Source: Desulfobaculum bizertense DSM 18034
GTDB taxonomy: Bacteria; Desulfobacterota; Desulfovibrionia; Desulfovibrionales; Desulfovibrionaceae
Length of the DNA stretch: 64,000 bases
Assembly: GCF_900167065.1 (NCBI RefSeq)
Contig: NZ_FUYA01000002.1
Span: 363,853-427,852, forward strand
Reading direction: 5' to 3'
Each line of letters starts with the position of its first letter. The first letter of the stretch is position 1. The position numbers were made by a program, and so were the translations under genes. Below are positions 8,167-17,039 of this stretch, piece by piece. The notes under the pieces were generated by a model. That model was not told the DNA's origin. It ran no database searches and saw only the letters and a list, made by a program, of their open reading frames with translations.

Positions 8167-9441
8167 ATGTCCAGAAAAATGATAACAGCGGCCCCCGGCG
8201 TTCGCTATTACGAGCATGAAGAGCGAAAGCATGGAATACGCAAGGACCGTTACTTTTTTATTCGTTTTCAGGTTGACGGTAAAAGGCGTGAAGAAGGACT
8301 TGGTTGGTCAAGTGAAGGATGGACAGTGGAAAAAGCTGTTCAGTGTCTTATGAAGTTTAAGAATGCAGCCAAAACAGGTGATGGCCCCAGAAGTTTCAGA
8401 GAGCTCCGAGAAAGAGAGCGCCAGGCTGCAGCAAAGAAAGCTCAGAAGGGTACAGTAGAGGAGCTTTTTCAGGGGTACGTGGAGAATTTGCGTCAGCGAG
8501 AGCGAAAGAGTGTTGGTGAAGTTGAGCGGTCTCTCCTTACGGGAAAGAATAATGCAGCGAATGCACTTGGACGAACGAAGCCTGCTATGGACGTTAGAAC
8601 GAGTGATGTGAAGCTTTTTTTGAGGAGTTTGTATCTCGATCGATCCAAGAGCATGGCCCATCATATGCGGCTTTATTTGAGTGCTGCTTTTAATTTTGGA
8701 ATTGGCAACGAACATGACTATACACGGGCCCATTCTGAGGTTTCATTTGGGTTGTCCGTAAATCCTGTTGCTGCGATTCCTGCGGATCATCATGTGATAA
8801 AGCCAGGAAATCGTAACTTGTCTTCTCAGGAAATAAAAAGCGCCTGGAACGGGATTGCAGAGCGTCATTGTGATTCTGCGACGGTGCAGGCATTGCAACT
8901 GCTCATTGCAATAGGAGAACCTCGAGTGAATGAGGTCCTTCAGGCATCAAAGGTTGAGTTTGACCTTGAGGCAGGGACGTGGACTCTTCCAGGCGGGCGT
9001 TCAAAAAACAGACGTCAGCACAAGCTCCCACTCTCGGAGCGAGCCCTCAGTCTTGTAAAAGAGCGTTTCGATCAGGTGGATGGACCTTACTTGTTTCCAA
9101 AGAAAGGGACGCCAAAAAGTCCGATGCCTTGCTCTAGCCTGAATAGGGCGGTGCGAAGAATGTGTGAGGATATTGCGATGGAGCGTTTTACTCCGCGTGA
9201 CCTCCGGCGAACATGCAGAACTCGGCTAGCTGACGCGGGCGTGCCCGGGTATTTGCTGAATATTTACTTTAACCACGGGCAGCAAGGTGTCGGTGAGATC
9301 CACTACGATAGATCTGACCACCTTAAAGAGAAGAATGAAGTTATGCAGAAGTGGTCCTCATTGCTTGATTCGTGGCTGGGAGATACCGACTCGCCATCTG
9401 GCCGAAAGATTATTCCATTCCCTGTTGCTGGGCATGGATGA
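8167..9441 (+). CDS. Site-specific tyrosine recombinase (island integrase)
   Basis: This enzyme should catalyse integration and excision of the island at the tRNA-Thr repeat. The 424-residue protein has an N-terminal arm-binding and core-binding region and a C-terminal catalytic domain. Catalytic residues seen are Arg in GEPRVNEVL near residue 256, the second box RDLRRT near 343 (Arg in place of the first-box His, a variant common in phage-type integrases), NHG near 370, and Tyr in HYDRSDHL near 380. It lies directly inside attL, reads into the island and is followed by a strong terminator. The sequence is intact, so the island may still be mobile. Confidence 0.95.
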   Translation: MSRKMITAAPGVRYYEHEERKHGIRKDRYFFIRFQVDGKRREEGLGWSSEGWTVEKAVQCLMKFKNAAKTGDGPRSFRELRERERQAAAKKAQKGTVEELFQGYVENLRQRERKSVGEVERSLLTGKNNAANALGRTKPAMDVRTSDVKLFLRSLYLDRSKSMAHHMRLYLSAAFNFGIGNEHDYTRAHSEVSFGLSVNPVAAIPADHHVIKPGNRNLSSQEIKSAWNGIAERHCDSATVQALQLLIAIGEPRVNEVLQASKVEFDLEAGTWTLPGGRSKNRRQHKLPLSERALSLVKERFDQVDGPYLFPKKGTPKSPMPCSSLNRAVRRMCEDIAMERFTPRDLRRTCRTRLADAGVPGYLLNIYFNHGQQGVGEIHYDRSDHLKEKNEVMQKWSSLLDSWLGDTDSPSGRKIIPFPVAGHG

Positions 9442-9460
9442 GTGGCAAAAAAAAGGAATG

Positions 9461-9497
9461 AAAGTCCCCAGAGCTAAGCGGCTTTGGGGACTTTTTT
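9461..9497 (+). terminator. Rho-independent terminator of the integrase gene
   Basis: AAGTCCCC and GGGGACTT form an 8-bp stem followed by a run of T, 20 bp after the integrase stop codon. Confidence 0.9.
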
Positions 9498-9526
9498 ATG
9501 AAGCCGTTAATAATTTAAAAAACAGT

Positions 9527-9942
9527 CTAATGAAAAAGCGAGAGCTTATTTTGTTCTGTATTGTGCCAATGGTTGAGAAACTGGAGATCCAAGGCGTCAA
9601 GGAGTTGGAAAATATCCGTGATTTTTGCAGTAGATTTCCCGCTTTCAAATTCAGAGATGAAGCGAACGCCCACGCAACTCTTCTCCGCAAGTTGCTTTTG
9701 GGTCCATCCAATATTCTTGCGCCGTTGCCAAGCTGCTTTGCCAAGGGATGCACCATTGTCGACGTTTCCTAAGAAGAAAAGATGATCTGGTGTGGTTGCT
9801 TTTTCGAGAAAGCTTGTGAGAAGGAGATTTTTACTCGTGATATGACGAGTTGCGATGAGCCTGTCATACCCCTTTGGTTTGGAGGTGGCGAGCAAGGCTT
9901 TAAGATGTGATTTTGTGGAGAGGGCTTTTTGTCTGCGTTCAT
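9527..9942 (-). CDS. XRE/HipB-type helix-turn-helix regulator, probable frameshift near the start
   Basis: The C-terminal half is a clear XRE DNA-binding domain with HipB-like sequence: WTQKQLAEKSCVGVRFISEF, then GKSTAKITDIFQLLDAL. The in-frame ORF is open upstream and offers only a poor TTG start at 9895. A good ribosome binding site (GAAGGGAG) and ATG exist at 9942, but they are one base out of frame with the HTH domain. A run of five A on the minus strand (near 9925) lies between. One more A would join ATG and HTH domain into a protein of about 138 residues. This may be a real frameshift, phase variation or an assembly error. A palindrome at 9976-9999 is a possible operator. Confidence 0.75.
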
Positions 9943-9975
9943 AAAAACTCCCTTCTAGAAAAATACGTTTATTGA

Positions 9976-9999
9976 TAAGGATGTTGATATTTATCCGTA
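9976..9999. promoter_or_regulatory. Candidate operator between the XRE regulator and the giant helicase
   Basis: TAAGGAT at 9976-9982 and ATCCGTA at 9993-9999 form an interrupted inverted repeat in the divergent promoter region of the regulator and the helicase gene. GGAT/ATCC half-sites resemble those bound by HipB-like proteins. It could couple helicase expression to the regulator. No binding evidence exists here beyond the symmetry. Confidence 0.45.
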
Positions 10000-10110
10000 C
10001 GGGAGTTTTTGAAGAAGTCGTGAGTTTTAAACTGGTTCTCTTTAAAGATTTCTTGAAACAACTTTGATGTAGAGATATTGGGAAGTCGTTAAAAACAGGG
10101 AGAGATATAA

Positions 10111-13100
10111 ATGCCGGCCAGTTTTTTAGAAGAGAATAATTTAGAAAAGTTAGCTCAAGAGAGTCTTGAAAATGTTCGCAAGAAATTGCTTGATCTGACC
10201 GGAAGAAATCGACTTCTTAATTTTAGGGAATCGAAAAAGACGATACGCATCGTTGATGAGCTACCAGATCAGGTTTTTGATATGCTTGTTGGTGGAGGAC
10301 AGTCAATGGAGCTTATTTCTTATGACCCTCCAAAAGAAGAGCAAATTGAGGGTAAAGCTCTTCAAGAATCAAAACAAATCAAACCATTAACAAGTAGTGA
10401 AGCAAAAAAGTATTGTGAAAAATATGGTCTTGAATCTGAACAAGTTTGTTTTATAAGTGAGAGAGTAGAGGCCCTGGGATCTTTTGCAGCAGTTCAGGAA
10501 CAGTACTCTAAAAAATCTCCAGTGGCGAAATTTGCGCATCAGTATGCCCGTACTTTGTACTGTTCGAATTTAGAATGTGACACGGATAAGCAGCTAGATG
10601 AGGTTCAGGACACATGCTCTATTGATTTGTCGAATGAACTTCCCAAAGATGTAGCCGAGCAGAGTGAAAAGCATAAAGATAAATTTTTACAGACTCCTTT
10701 AATTAAGAAGCAACTTGAAAAAAGATGTACTCAGGTCACTCGTGATTTTAAGGCGGCAATAAATGAGACTGGAGCCAATTTGCTGTACATGGCAATTGGT
10801 TTTCTTGAGTGGACCCAGGCTGATGATTCTCAGAAGAAGTTTAAAGCCCCTCTTGTGCTTATTCCTCTTGAGATAGAAAAAAGACGAGTGAATCGCGAGA
10901 ATGAACTGTATGCATTTGAAGTGGCCTTTAGTACCGAATATATTGAATCAAATTTATCGTTAGCGGAGCTTTTAGATAAAAATTTTGGTTTAAGGCTTCC
11001 TGAATTTGCTCCGGGGATAAAACCTGAGGTGTATTTTGAGGATGTCGCACGTGTTGTGGAAGGAAAAGAAGGTTGGAAAATCCATCGAGAGATGGTGATT
11101 GGCTTTTTTAGTTTTTCAAAGTTGCGTATTTACAAAGATTTGGATGAGAGTGCCTGGCCAAAAGGGAAAGGCCCCTTAGATAATCAGGCTATTGCTGAGT
11201 TGTTAGTTGGTAGAGATAAACAAGATCGAAACGATAGTCTTTGGGGGGAAGATCCTGAACCCGATGATTCGAATCTTGTCGATCAGATACCTCTTGTATT
11301 GGATGCAGATGGGTCACAGCTTTCTGTGATTAATGATGTTTTGTTTGGGAATGATAATATGGTGGTGCATGGCCCCCCTGGAACAGGCAAATCCCAGACA
11401 ATTGCGAATTTGATAGCAGCTGCTTTGAGCCAGAAAAAAACTGTTTTGTTTGTATCGGAGAAAAAAGCAGCCTTAGATGTCGTTAGAAAGAGATTGAATA
11501 ATGTTAATCTGGGTGATTTTTGCCTAGAGCTGCATAGCCACCAAAGCAGAAAGGGGGCGTTGCATGCTGATTTAGAAAGCCGTTTGAAGCACTCCTATTC
11601 TAAATCAAATGGCTTTGATTCAAAAATCAAACTTCGAAAGTATCATCGAAGCCGGCTTGTAAGTTATTATGATGAGCTTATGGCTTCGAGGGGGAATATT
11701 GGAAAATCTGCGTATGAGATATTAGGCGAGGCGGAGAAGTGGCGAACAAAAGTAACCAGCCCGGACAGCGATTTTGTGTATGATCATGCATTGGATCTTG
11801 ACCAACAAACTATTGATGTTACCGCGGAAGAGTTAGAAGAGTTTTCTCGTCTTTTTAAAAAATTGCCTCCAGAAGCGGTGAAAGCTTGGTCTGGGTTTGT
11901 CCCCCAGGTTGTTCTTTCTGAGGATGAACGAAAGGTTCAGTTTGTTTTGGAAGATGCGAGTGAAAAGACGCAGGGATTACTTTCCAAGTTGAAATCTTCT
12001 GGAATTAAGGCTGATGTTTCTTTTGGAGAACTCCGTCGTTTTTCTAATGTTAATTTGGAAAAATTGCAGAGTATACCTCGTCCTTGGATGCAAGATTTGG
12101 GGGGAGTTCTAGAACAGGCACAAGGAAGAGATGTTATTCAGCGCCTGATTCGTGAGTTAAATGAATATAATAATCTCGTAAATGTGTGTACTTCCACGTT
12201 TGGTGTATTTGAAGGAATTCCATTTGATAATGTCGAGAAGGCAAAGAACGCAGCCCAACATCTTAAAGAAATGAGAGTGGGTTCGTGGTCATTTGGTGAT
12301 TTGGAGAAAGTGCATCAACTAGGCAAGAATTTTATCCAACTTCGGGATGAACTTACAAGAGATACAGAAAGCGTCGCGGGGTTGTATCCTGGTTTTGTCC
12401 TAAACATTATATTTTGTGAAAAAATATGTGAGTTGTCAGATTTCCTTGAGCGGTTACCACCTTCTTTTGGACTCCACATTTATGATGGACATGTTTCTCG
12501 GCTTGGTCTCCAATATTTAGAGGAGGCAACGGGGGATGCCTCTAACATCTTAGAAAAAAAACAAAAGCTAACAAAGCTATTCGTTCTAGAAAAAGCCCCA
12601 GGAGTTCATGCGATTAGAGCTCTTGTGAATGTTTTTCGGAATAGTCCAGGTATGTTCGGTCGTCTTTTTTCTTCCTCGTATAAACAAGCTCAAAAAGAAT
12701 TTGTAGCGTTTAGAGCGAAGGAAAACCAATCAAAACCTTTAGAGAGCATTGATGATCTGGAGTGCCTGATTGAGTTTTTGGATCAAGCTGAGTCTTTTGG
12801 AAAAGATGAAAATTATACAACGCTGTTTGGACCTAAATTTATAGGTATTGATACAGACTGGGCTAAGCTTGAGAACCAAGTTAAGGCGACAAGGAAGATT
12901 GCTTATTTATTAGGGTCAGAAGCTTCAGCTAAAAAACTTTTAAATGATATATCCCGTTATCAAGAAATGTTGCGGCATGTAACGGAATGCGTTCGTTTAA
13001 AGAAAGGAGAAATGGAAAAGCAGCTTGATGTTTTTGGAGTTCGGGGATTCTTACGTGAAACTTCATTTGATGATTTTTCTCAGAAGATTGAGCAAATAGA

Positions 13101-15630
13101 AAAAGGTGTTGCTGATAATTTACCCAGACTTTTGGCCCTCAATGTTTCTGAGAAGATGACAGTGACTCAATTTATTAATGCTGTAGGGACATTTGAAAAA
13201 TGTATAAGTTTAAAAAGGAATATTGAACAAAATTTAAGATACAAAGAATTACTTGGAAACTATTTTTGTGGAATTGAAACAGAGATTGATCCTATTGCTA
13301 AAATGACGGAATGGACGTGTTCTCTCGTTGAGGACCCAAGCTGTGGGACGCGTATTTTAAGATGGCTTCTTAAAGAGCATACTCCCTCTAGGATAAATAC
13401 GCTTGTCTCAATTGCTCATTCGTCTTCTGCGTATCTTCAGGCTTTGAATGAAGATTTCTGTTCACTTAAGGACTTAGGCCCCCTTAATCTTAATGAATGG
13501 CTGGGGTGTGATTTCGCCGTTTGTCCAGTTGAAAGTGCATTAGACAAATTCCAAAGCGCGTTGTCCCAGATATTATATTTGCAGAGTTGGCGGGTCAGCC
13601 AAGGGTTGAAGAAAAAACTCGTCGATAAGGGGCTTACAGATATAGTAGAAAAAGTAGAGGATGATCACCTTGACTCTGCTGAGGCAAGTTCTTTTTATCG
13701 CTATGCTATGTTTAATAGTATGGCCAGAGAACTTGTGCGCGGGAGTAAAGTTTTAAGAGATTTTCAGGGGGCAATATATGAGCAGGTGCGCGCACAGCTA
13801 CAGAGCATAGAGCAAGAGCTTGAAGGGTTGTCGCAGCAAAAAATTGCGTGGGCAGCCTCTCAGAGAAGGCCTCCAACTGGTGTGAGTTACGGTCGAGTCC
13901 GTGATTACACTGAATTGAGCCTTATAAAACACGAAATCGGGAAAAAAAGAGCCCATATCCCAGTACGACAACTTGTCATGCGATCCGTCAGTGCTCTCAA
14001 AGCTTTAAAGCCGTGTTTTATGATGAGTCCAATGTCAGTCGCACAGTATTTGGCTCCTGGTGCTGTTACGTTTGATTTGGTGATTATGGACGAAGCCTCT
14101 CAGCTTAAATTAGAAGATGCTCTTGGCGTTGTAATGAGAGGAAAGCAGGTTGTAGTTGTTGGTGATCCCAAACAGCTTCCACCAACGTCCTTCTTTGATA
14201 AGAATATTGAAATCAGCAGTGATGATGAAACAATTTCAGATAATGCTGAGTCGATTTTGGATGTTGCACAAAACTGTTTTCCTAACAATAGGTTGCGTTG
14301 GCATTATCGTTCAGAGGATGAGCGTCTGATTGCATTCTCAAATGCGCAATTTTACCATGGTGATTTGGTCGTTTTCCCAACACCAAATAAAACAGGCGTT
14401 GATACTGGTGTTTTTCATCACTATATTGAAAATTCATACTCTCAGAAAGGAACCAAAGGTGGCGTTGTCAATAGACTAGAGGCGACGACTGTTGCTGAAG
14501 CTATACGGACTCATTTTCGAAAATATGGTGATTTGAGCCTTGGCGTTGCTACATTTAATGCAAGTCAGTGTGAATTGATTCAGGATGAACTTGATCGCTT
14601 GTGCCGCAGCGATAAATGGTTGGAAGATAAAATAAAAAAATGGGATGATACTCCCGACTCCTTTTTTATCAAGAATTTGGAAAATGTTCAGGGTGATGAG
14701 CGTGATGTTATCTTTATTTCAACAACGTACGGTCCCGACAAACAAAGTGGTCAGGTCTTTCAGCGTTTTGGGCCAATAAATAGTGCAACAGGCTGGCGCC
14801 GACTGAATGTCATTGTAACGAGAGCCAAAAAGCAGGTTCATGTTTTTACCGCCCTTCGCTCGACCGATATTAAAGTGACGTCAAGCTCCAAGGAGGGAGT
14901 TGTCGCCCTGCGGAATTATCTCGAGTTTGTTGAGACGGGGAGAATTCCAGAATGGGGTGAAGTTAATCCTGACCGGGGGCCTGATAGTGATTTTGAAATT
15001 GCAGTTGCTTATGCGTTAAACCAGCGTGGATACAAAACAGCATACCAGGTTGGTGTCGCAGGATTCTTTATTGATATAGGTGTGTATCATCCTCAGCATG
15101 AAGGAGAATTTATCCTCGGTATTGAGTGTGATGGTGCGACGTATCATTCCGCAAAAAGTGTGCGGGACCGTGATATTTTGAGACAGTCTATTTTGGAATC
15201 AAAGGGATGGAATATTCATCGTATTTGGTCGACTGACTGGTTTAAGAGCAGGGATAATGAAATAACGAGGCTCATGGATAAGCTGGATGAACTGGTAGCC
15301 AAAAGCACAGTCGTTCAGTCTGCTACGATTACAGAAGATATCCCTGGTCAGCGCTACAAACCGCAAAAGGATATTGTCGCTACGTCTGGTGACAGTGAGG
15401 ATGAAGAGCTTCGCCATGCTCTGTTTGAATTTCGAGAAAATAAGATAAAGCCCGAGTATGAAGATGTTTGTCAGACAATTCTTTCTGATATTTGGATAGA
15501 AAGATTTGTAGAACGGAAGCCAACAAGTCGGGCAGAGTTTAGTGACTTTCCTCTTAAAGATCGTGAGACCATTCTGGGGGGGACGGAATATTTGAATGAT
15601 ATTCTGAATTTAATTGAAGATTTTGTGTAA
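10111..15630 (+). CDS. Giant superfamily 1 helicase with DUF4011-like N-terminus and C-terminal Vsr/DUF559-like nuclease domain
   Basis: The 1839-residue protein starts with a DUF4011-type region (KKLLDLTGRNRLLNF near residue 30). A split SF1 helicase core follows, with Walker A VVHGPPGTGKSQ near residue 420, IMDEASQLKLEDAL near 1327 and GDPKQLPPTSFF just after it. A long, helical, poorly conserved insert separates the halves. Near residues 1620-1710 a nuclease-like domain contains GYKTAYQVGVAGFFIDIGV and GIECDGATYHS, ending with RIWSTDWF. This matches the Vsr/DUF559-like endonuclease fold that often ends such helicases. The family is common in defence islands, and a stand-alone antiphage role is a reasonable inference. 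A ribosome binding site GGGAGAGA precedes the ATG, and a terminator follows at 15658. Confidence 0.88.
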   Translation: MPASFLEENNLEKLAQESLENVRKKLLDLTGRNRLLNFRESKKTIRIVDELPDQVFDMLVGGGQSMELISYDPPKEEQIEGKALQESKQIKPLTSSEAKKYCEKYGLESEQVCFISERVEALGSFAAVQEQYSKKSPVAKFAHQYARTLYCSNLECDTDKQLDEVQDTCSIDLSNELPKDVAEQSEKHKDKFLQTPLIKKQLEKRCTQVTRDFKAAINETGANLLYMAIGFLEWTQADDSQKKFKAPLVLIPLEIEKRRVNRENELYAFEVAFSTEYIESNLSLAELLDKNFGLRLPEFAPGIKPEVYFEDVARVVEGKEGWKIHREMVIGFFSFSKLRIYKDLDESAWPKGKGPLDNQAIAELLVGRDKQDRNDSLWGEDPEPDDSNLVDQIPLVLDADGSQLSVINDVLFGNDNMVVHGPPGTGKSQTIANLIAAALSQKKTVLFVSEKKAALDVVRKRLNNVNLGDFCLELHSHQSRKGALHADLESRLKHSYSKSNGFDSKIKLRKYHRSRLVSYYDELMASRGNIGKSAYEILGEAEKWRTKVTSPDSDFVYDHALDLDQQTIDVTAEELEEFSRLFKKLPPEAVKAWSGFVPQVVLSEDERKVQFVLEDASEKTQGLLSKLKSSGIKADVSFGELRRFSNVNLEKLQSIPRPWMQDLGGVLEQAQGRDVIQRLIRELNEYNNLVNVCTSTFGVFEGIPFDNVEKAKNAAQHLKEMRVGSWSFGDLEKVHQLGKNFIQLRDELTRDTESVAGLYPGFVLNIIFCEKICELSDFLERLPPSFGLHIYDGHVSRLGLQYLEEATGDASNILEKKQKLTKLFVLEKAPGVHAIRALVNVFRNSPGMFGRLFSSSYKQAQKEFVAFRAKENQSKPLESIDDLECLIEFLDQAESFGKDENYTTLFGPKFIGIDTDWAKLENQVKATRKIAYLLGSEASAKKLLNDISRYQEMLRHVTECVRLKKGEMEKQLDVFGVRGFLRETSFDDFSQKIEQIEKGVADNLPRLLALNVSEKMTVTQFINAVGTFEKCISLKRNIEQNLRYKELLGNYFCGIETEIDPIAKMTEWTCSLVEDPSCGTRILRWLLKEHTPSRINTLVSIAHSSSAYLQALNEDFCSLKDLGPLNLNEWLGCDFAVCPVESALDKFQSALSQILYLQSWRVSQGLKKKLVDKGLTDIVEKVEDDHLDSAEASSFYRYAMFNSMARELVRGSKVLRDFQGAIYEQVRAQLQSIEQELEGLSQQKIAWAASQRRPPTGVSYGRVRDYTELSLIKHEIGKKRAHIPVRQLVMRSVSALKALKPCFMMSPMSVAQYLAPGAVTFDLVIMDEASQLKLEDALGVVMRGKQVVVVGDPKQLPPTSFFDKNIEISSDDETISDNAESILDVAQNCFPNNRLRWHYRSEDERLIAFSNAQFYHGDLVVFPTPNKTGVDTGVFHHYIENSYSQKGTKGGVVNRLEATTVAEAIRTHFRKYGDLSLGVATFNASQCELIQDELDRLCRSDKWLEDKIKKWDDTPDSFFIKNLENVQGDERDVIFISTTYGPDKQSGQVFQRFGPINSATGWRRLNVIVTRAKKQVHVFTALRSTDIKVTSSSKEGVVALRNYLEFVETGRIPEWGEVNPDRGPDSDFEIAVAYALNQRGYKTAYQVGVAGFFIDIGVYHPQHEGEFILGIECDGATYHSAKSVRDRDILRQSILESKGWNIHRIWSTDWFKSRDNEITRLMDKLDELVAKSTVVQSATITEDIPGQRYKPQKDIVATSGDSEDEELRHALFEFRENKIKPEYEDVCQTILSDIWIERFVERKPTSRAEFSDFPLKDRETILGGTEYLNDILNLIEDFV

Positions 15631-15657
15631 GTTATTCTATCCAATACTAGAATATTT

Positions 15658-15696
15658 AAGGGGTAGCTATTCTGGCTACCCCTTTCTGTTTTTTTC
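15658..15696 (+). terminator. Rho-independent terminator of the giant helicase gene
   Basis: GGGGTAGC and GCTACCCC form an 8-bp stem around a 7-base loop, followed by a T-rich run. It separates the helicase from the convergent minus-strand gene ending at 15716. Confidence 0.9.
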
Positions 15697-15715
15697 GCTG
15701 TAGGAATAATTTTTT

Positions 15716-16393
15716 TTACTCAGGCTTTGGTATGCCGAACGTTTCTCGGAGAGCAGCGGGACAGGGGAGTGTCGAGCAGTAGGCGAGGTGCTTTCTTGTG
15801 AGCTGTGTCTTTTTCAGAGTCGAGAACTGGAGTGTTGCCTTTTCTGCGATGAGGGCTTCCCCGAGGCTTTTATATCCGATGCCAATTTTAAGCGTATTTG
15901 ACCATGTGGTCTCTGCGTTTTCGACGCGGGGAGCGAGGTACAGCTCGAAGCATTTGGCGACGAGTTTTCTATATGCCGCGTTATTTCGTGTTTTATAGGG
16001 AAGTGCGAAGGGGAGTGCATCCATGACAAGGACACCGTGGCTGGCGACAAGGTCGAGCTTTTCTTTTCCGCTCTTCGGAGGTTCCCAGACAAACATACGG
16101 CACAGGTTCCCCAGGAGCCGGTTGTTTTTGCTGGCCGCGTTAAATACGTATCGCGGGAATTCAGGGCTTCGTACAGTACTCATGTCTTGGCTTGGTGGTG
16201 CCTCGGTGAGAAGCAGGTATTGGACGCCTGCAGGGGAGAGTCTGTTGAGGCGTGTGAGATAGTTTTGCCAATGCTGTTCTGTTGCGGTGAAGATTTGTTC
16301 GAGTTCGTTGAGGCTCTGAGGATTTTTTAGGATCTGGGGTGCGTAATTATTCAGTTCAGATTCGCATCTCTGGAGAAGTTCTTCGAATTTCAT
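15716..16393 (-). CDS. Uncharacterised protein, possibly uracil-DNA-glycosylase-like
   Basis: I place the start at the ATG at 16393 (MKFEELLQRC), giving 225 residues. The longer ORF upstream has no ribosome binding site. The segments YLLLTEAPP, then RYVFNAASKNNRLLGNLCRMF, then GVLVMDALPFALPYK resemble the pattern of uracil-DNA-glycosylase-fold proteins, with a motif-I-like strand followed by a second strand with Asp. That assignment is weak and made from memory. If right, the protein could recognise modified or uracil-containing phage DNA. It stands alone, convergent to the giant helicase and divergent from the membrane protein at 16492. Confidence 0.5.
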   Translation of the reverse strand: MKFEELLQRCESELNNYAPQILKNPQSLNELEQIFTATEQHWQNYLTRLNRLSPAGVQYLLLTEAPPSQDMSTVRSPEFPRYVFNAASKNNRLLGNLCRMFVWEPPKSGKEKLDLVASHGVLVMDALPFALPYKTRNNAAYRKLVAKCFELYLAPRVENAETTWSNTLKIGIGYKSLGEALIAEKATLQFSTLKKTQLTRKHLAYCSTLPCPAALRETFGIPKPE

Positions 16394-16491
16394 GGTGGTG
16401 TTCTCGGAGTCATTGCAGGGTGAAGTTGTAGCAAATATCCTTAAAATACAGTATGTTTTTGTTTTGTGATCGTGAAACATGTATTTCAAGG

Positions 16492-16980
16492 ATGGATATC
16501 GTGAGTCAGATGAAGAATGGGCAGCCGTGGCACAAGTTTATTTTGGGGCGGTATTGGCGTCACGCTGTGGTTTGGATCGTAGTCCTTATAGGTCTGATAA
16601 TGGCTATAAGTTATTTTTCCCATGATGCTGGTAAAGAAATCATAACGATAAGCCTTGTCTTTGCCGTCTTTATGACTGTGGGGAATTTTTTGTCCTGGCT
16701 CGTGGGAATCAAAGGGCAATGGATAGATTCATTCCCAAAGTACCTTAAGGTTCAATTTGAGAAAAACGGTAAAGAAGTTGAAGAGTGGGCTACTGATGAG
16801 CCTCTTGATTTGATTTCAGAAGTGGACGCAAGGGCGCACGCTCAGCAGTGGGGAAGAGTCCAGAACAAAAATGGTGATTTGCCGCTCACAGGGCGTTATA
16901 AGCTTGTCGATAAGGATGTGGATATAAAGAAGCGTTGGATAATTTACACTATGAAAATATTTCTCAATTCTGACGCATAG
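16492..16980 (+). CDS. Small membrane protein of unknown function
   Basis: I do not recognise this family. With the ATG at 16492 it has 162 residues. Two hydrophobic segments, VVWIVVLIGLIMAISYF and a stretch near ITISLVFAVFMTVGNFLSWL, form a likely membrane hairpin. A soluble C-terminal part of about 85 residues follows. The start is uncertain: AAGGATGG lies just before a GTG at 16501, which may be the true start; the ATG at 16453 has no ribosome binding site. It is divergent from the gene at 15716 and followed by a terminator. Confidence 0.6.
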   Translation: MDIVSQMKNGQPWHKFILGRYWRHAVVWIVVLIGLIMAISYFSHDAGKEIITISLVFAVFMTVGNFLSWLVGIKGQWIDSFPKYLKVQFEKNGKEVEEWATDEPLDLISEVDARAHAQQWGRVQNKNGDLPLTGRYKLVDKDVDIKKRWIIYTMKIFLNSDA

Positions 16981-17005
16981 CTCCTTGAGCTCAAGGCAGA
17001 GGCTA

Positions 17006-17035
17006 CCCCGGGAGACATTCTTCCGGGGCTTTTTG
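17006..17035 (+). terminator. Terminator between the membrane protein gene and csm5
   Basis: CCCCGG and CCGGGG pair around an 11-base loop and are followed by CTTTTTG. It lies between two converging genes and mainly serves the plus strand. Confidence 0.8.
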
Positions 17036-17039
17036 TGCG

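Noticed and set aside
16453-16491. An N-terminal extension of the small membrane protein starting at 16453
   Set aside because: No ribosome binding site precedes that ATG, and the extra residues add no recognisable signal.
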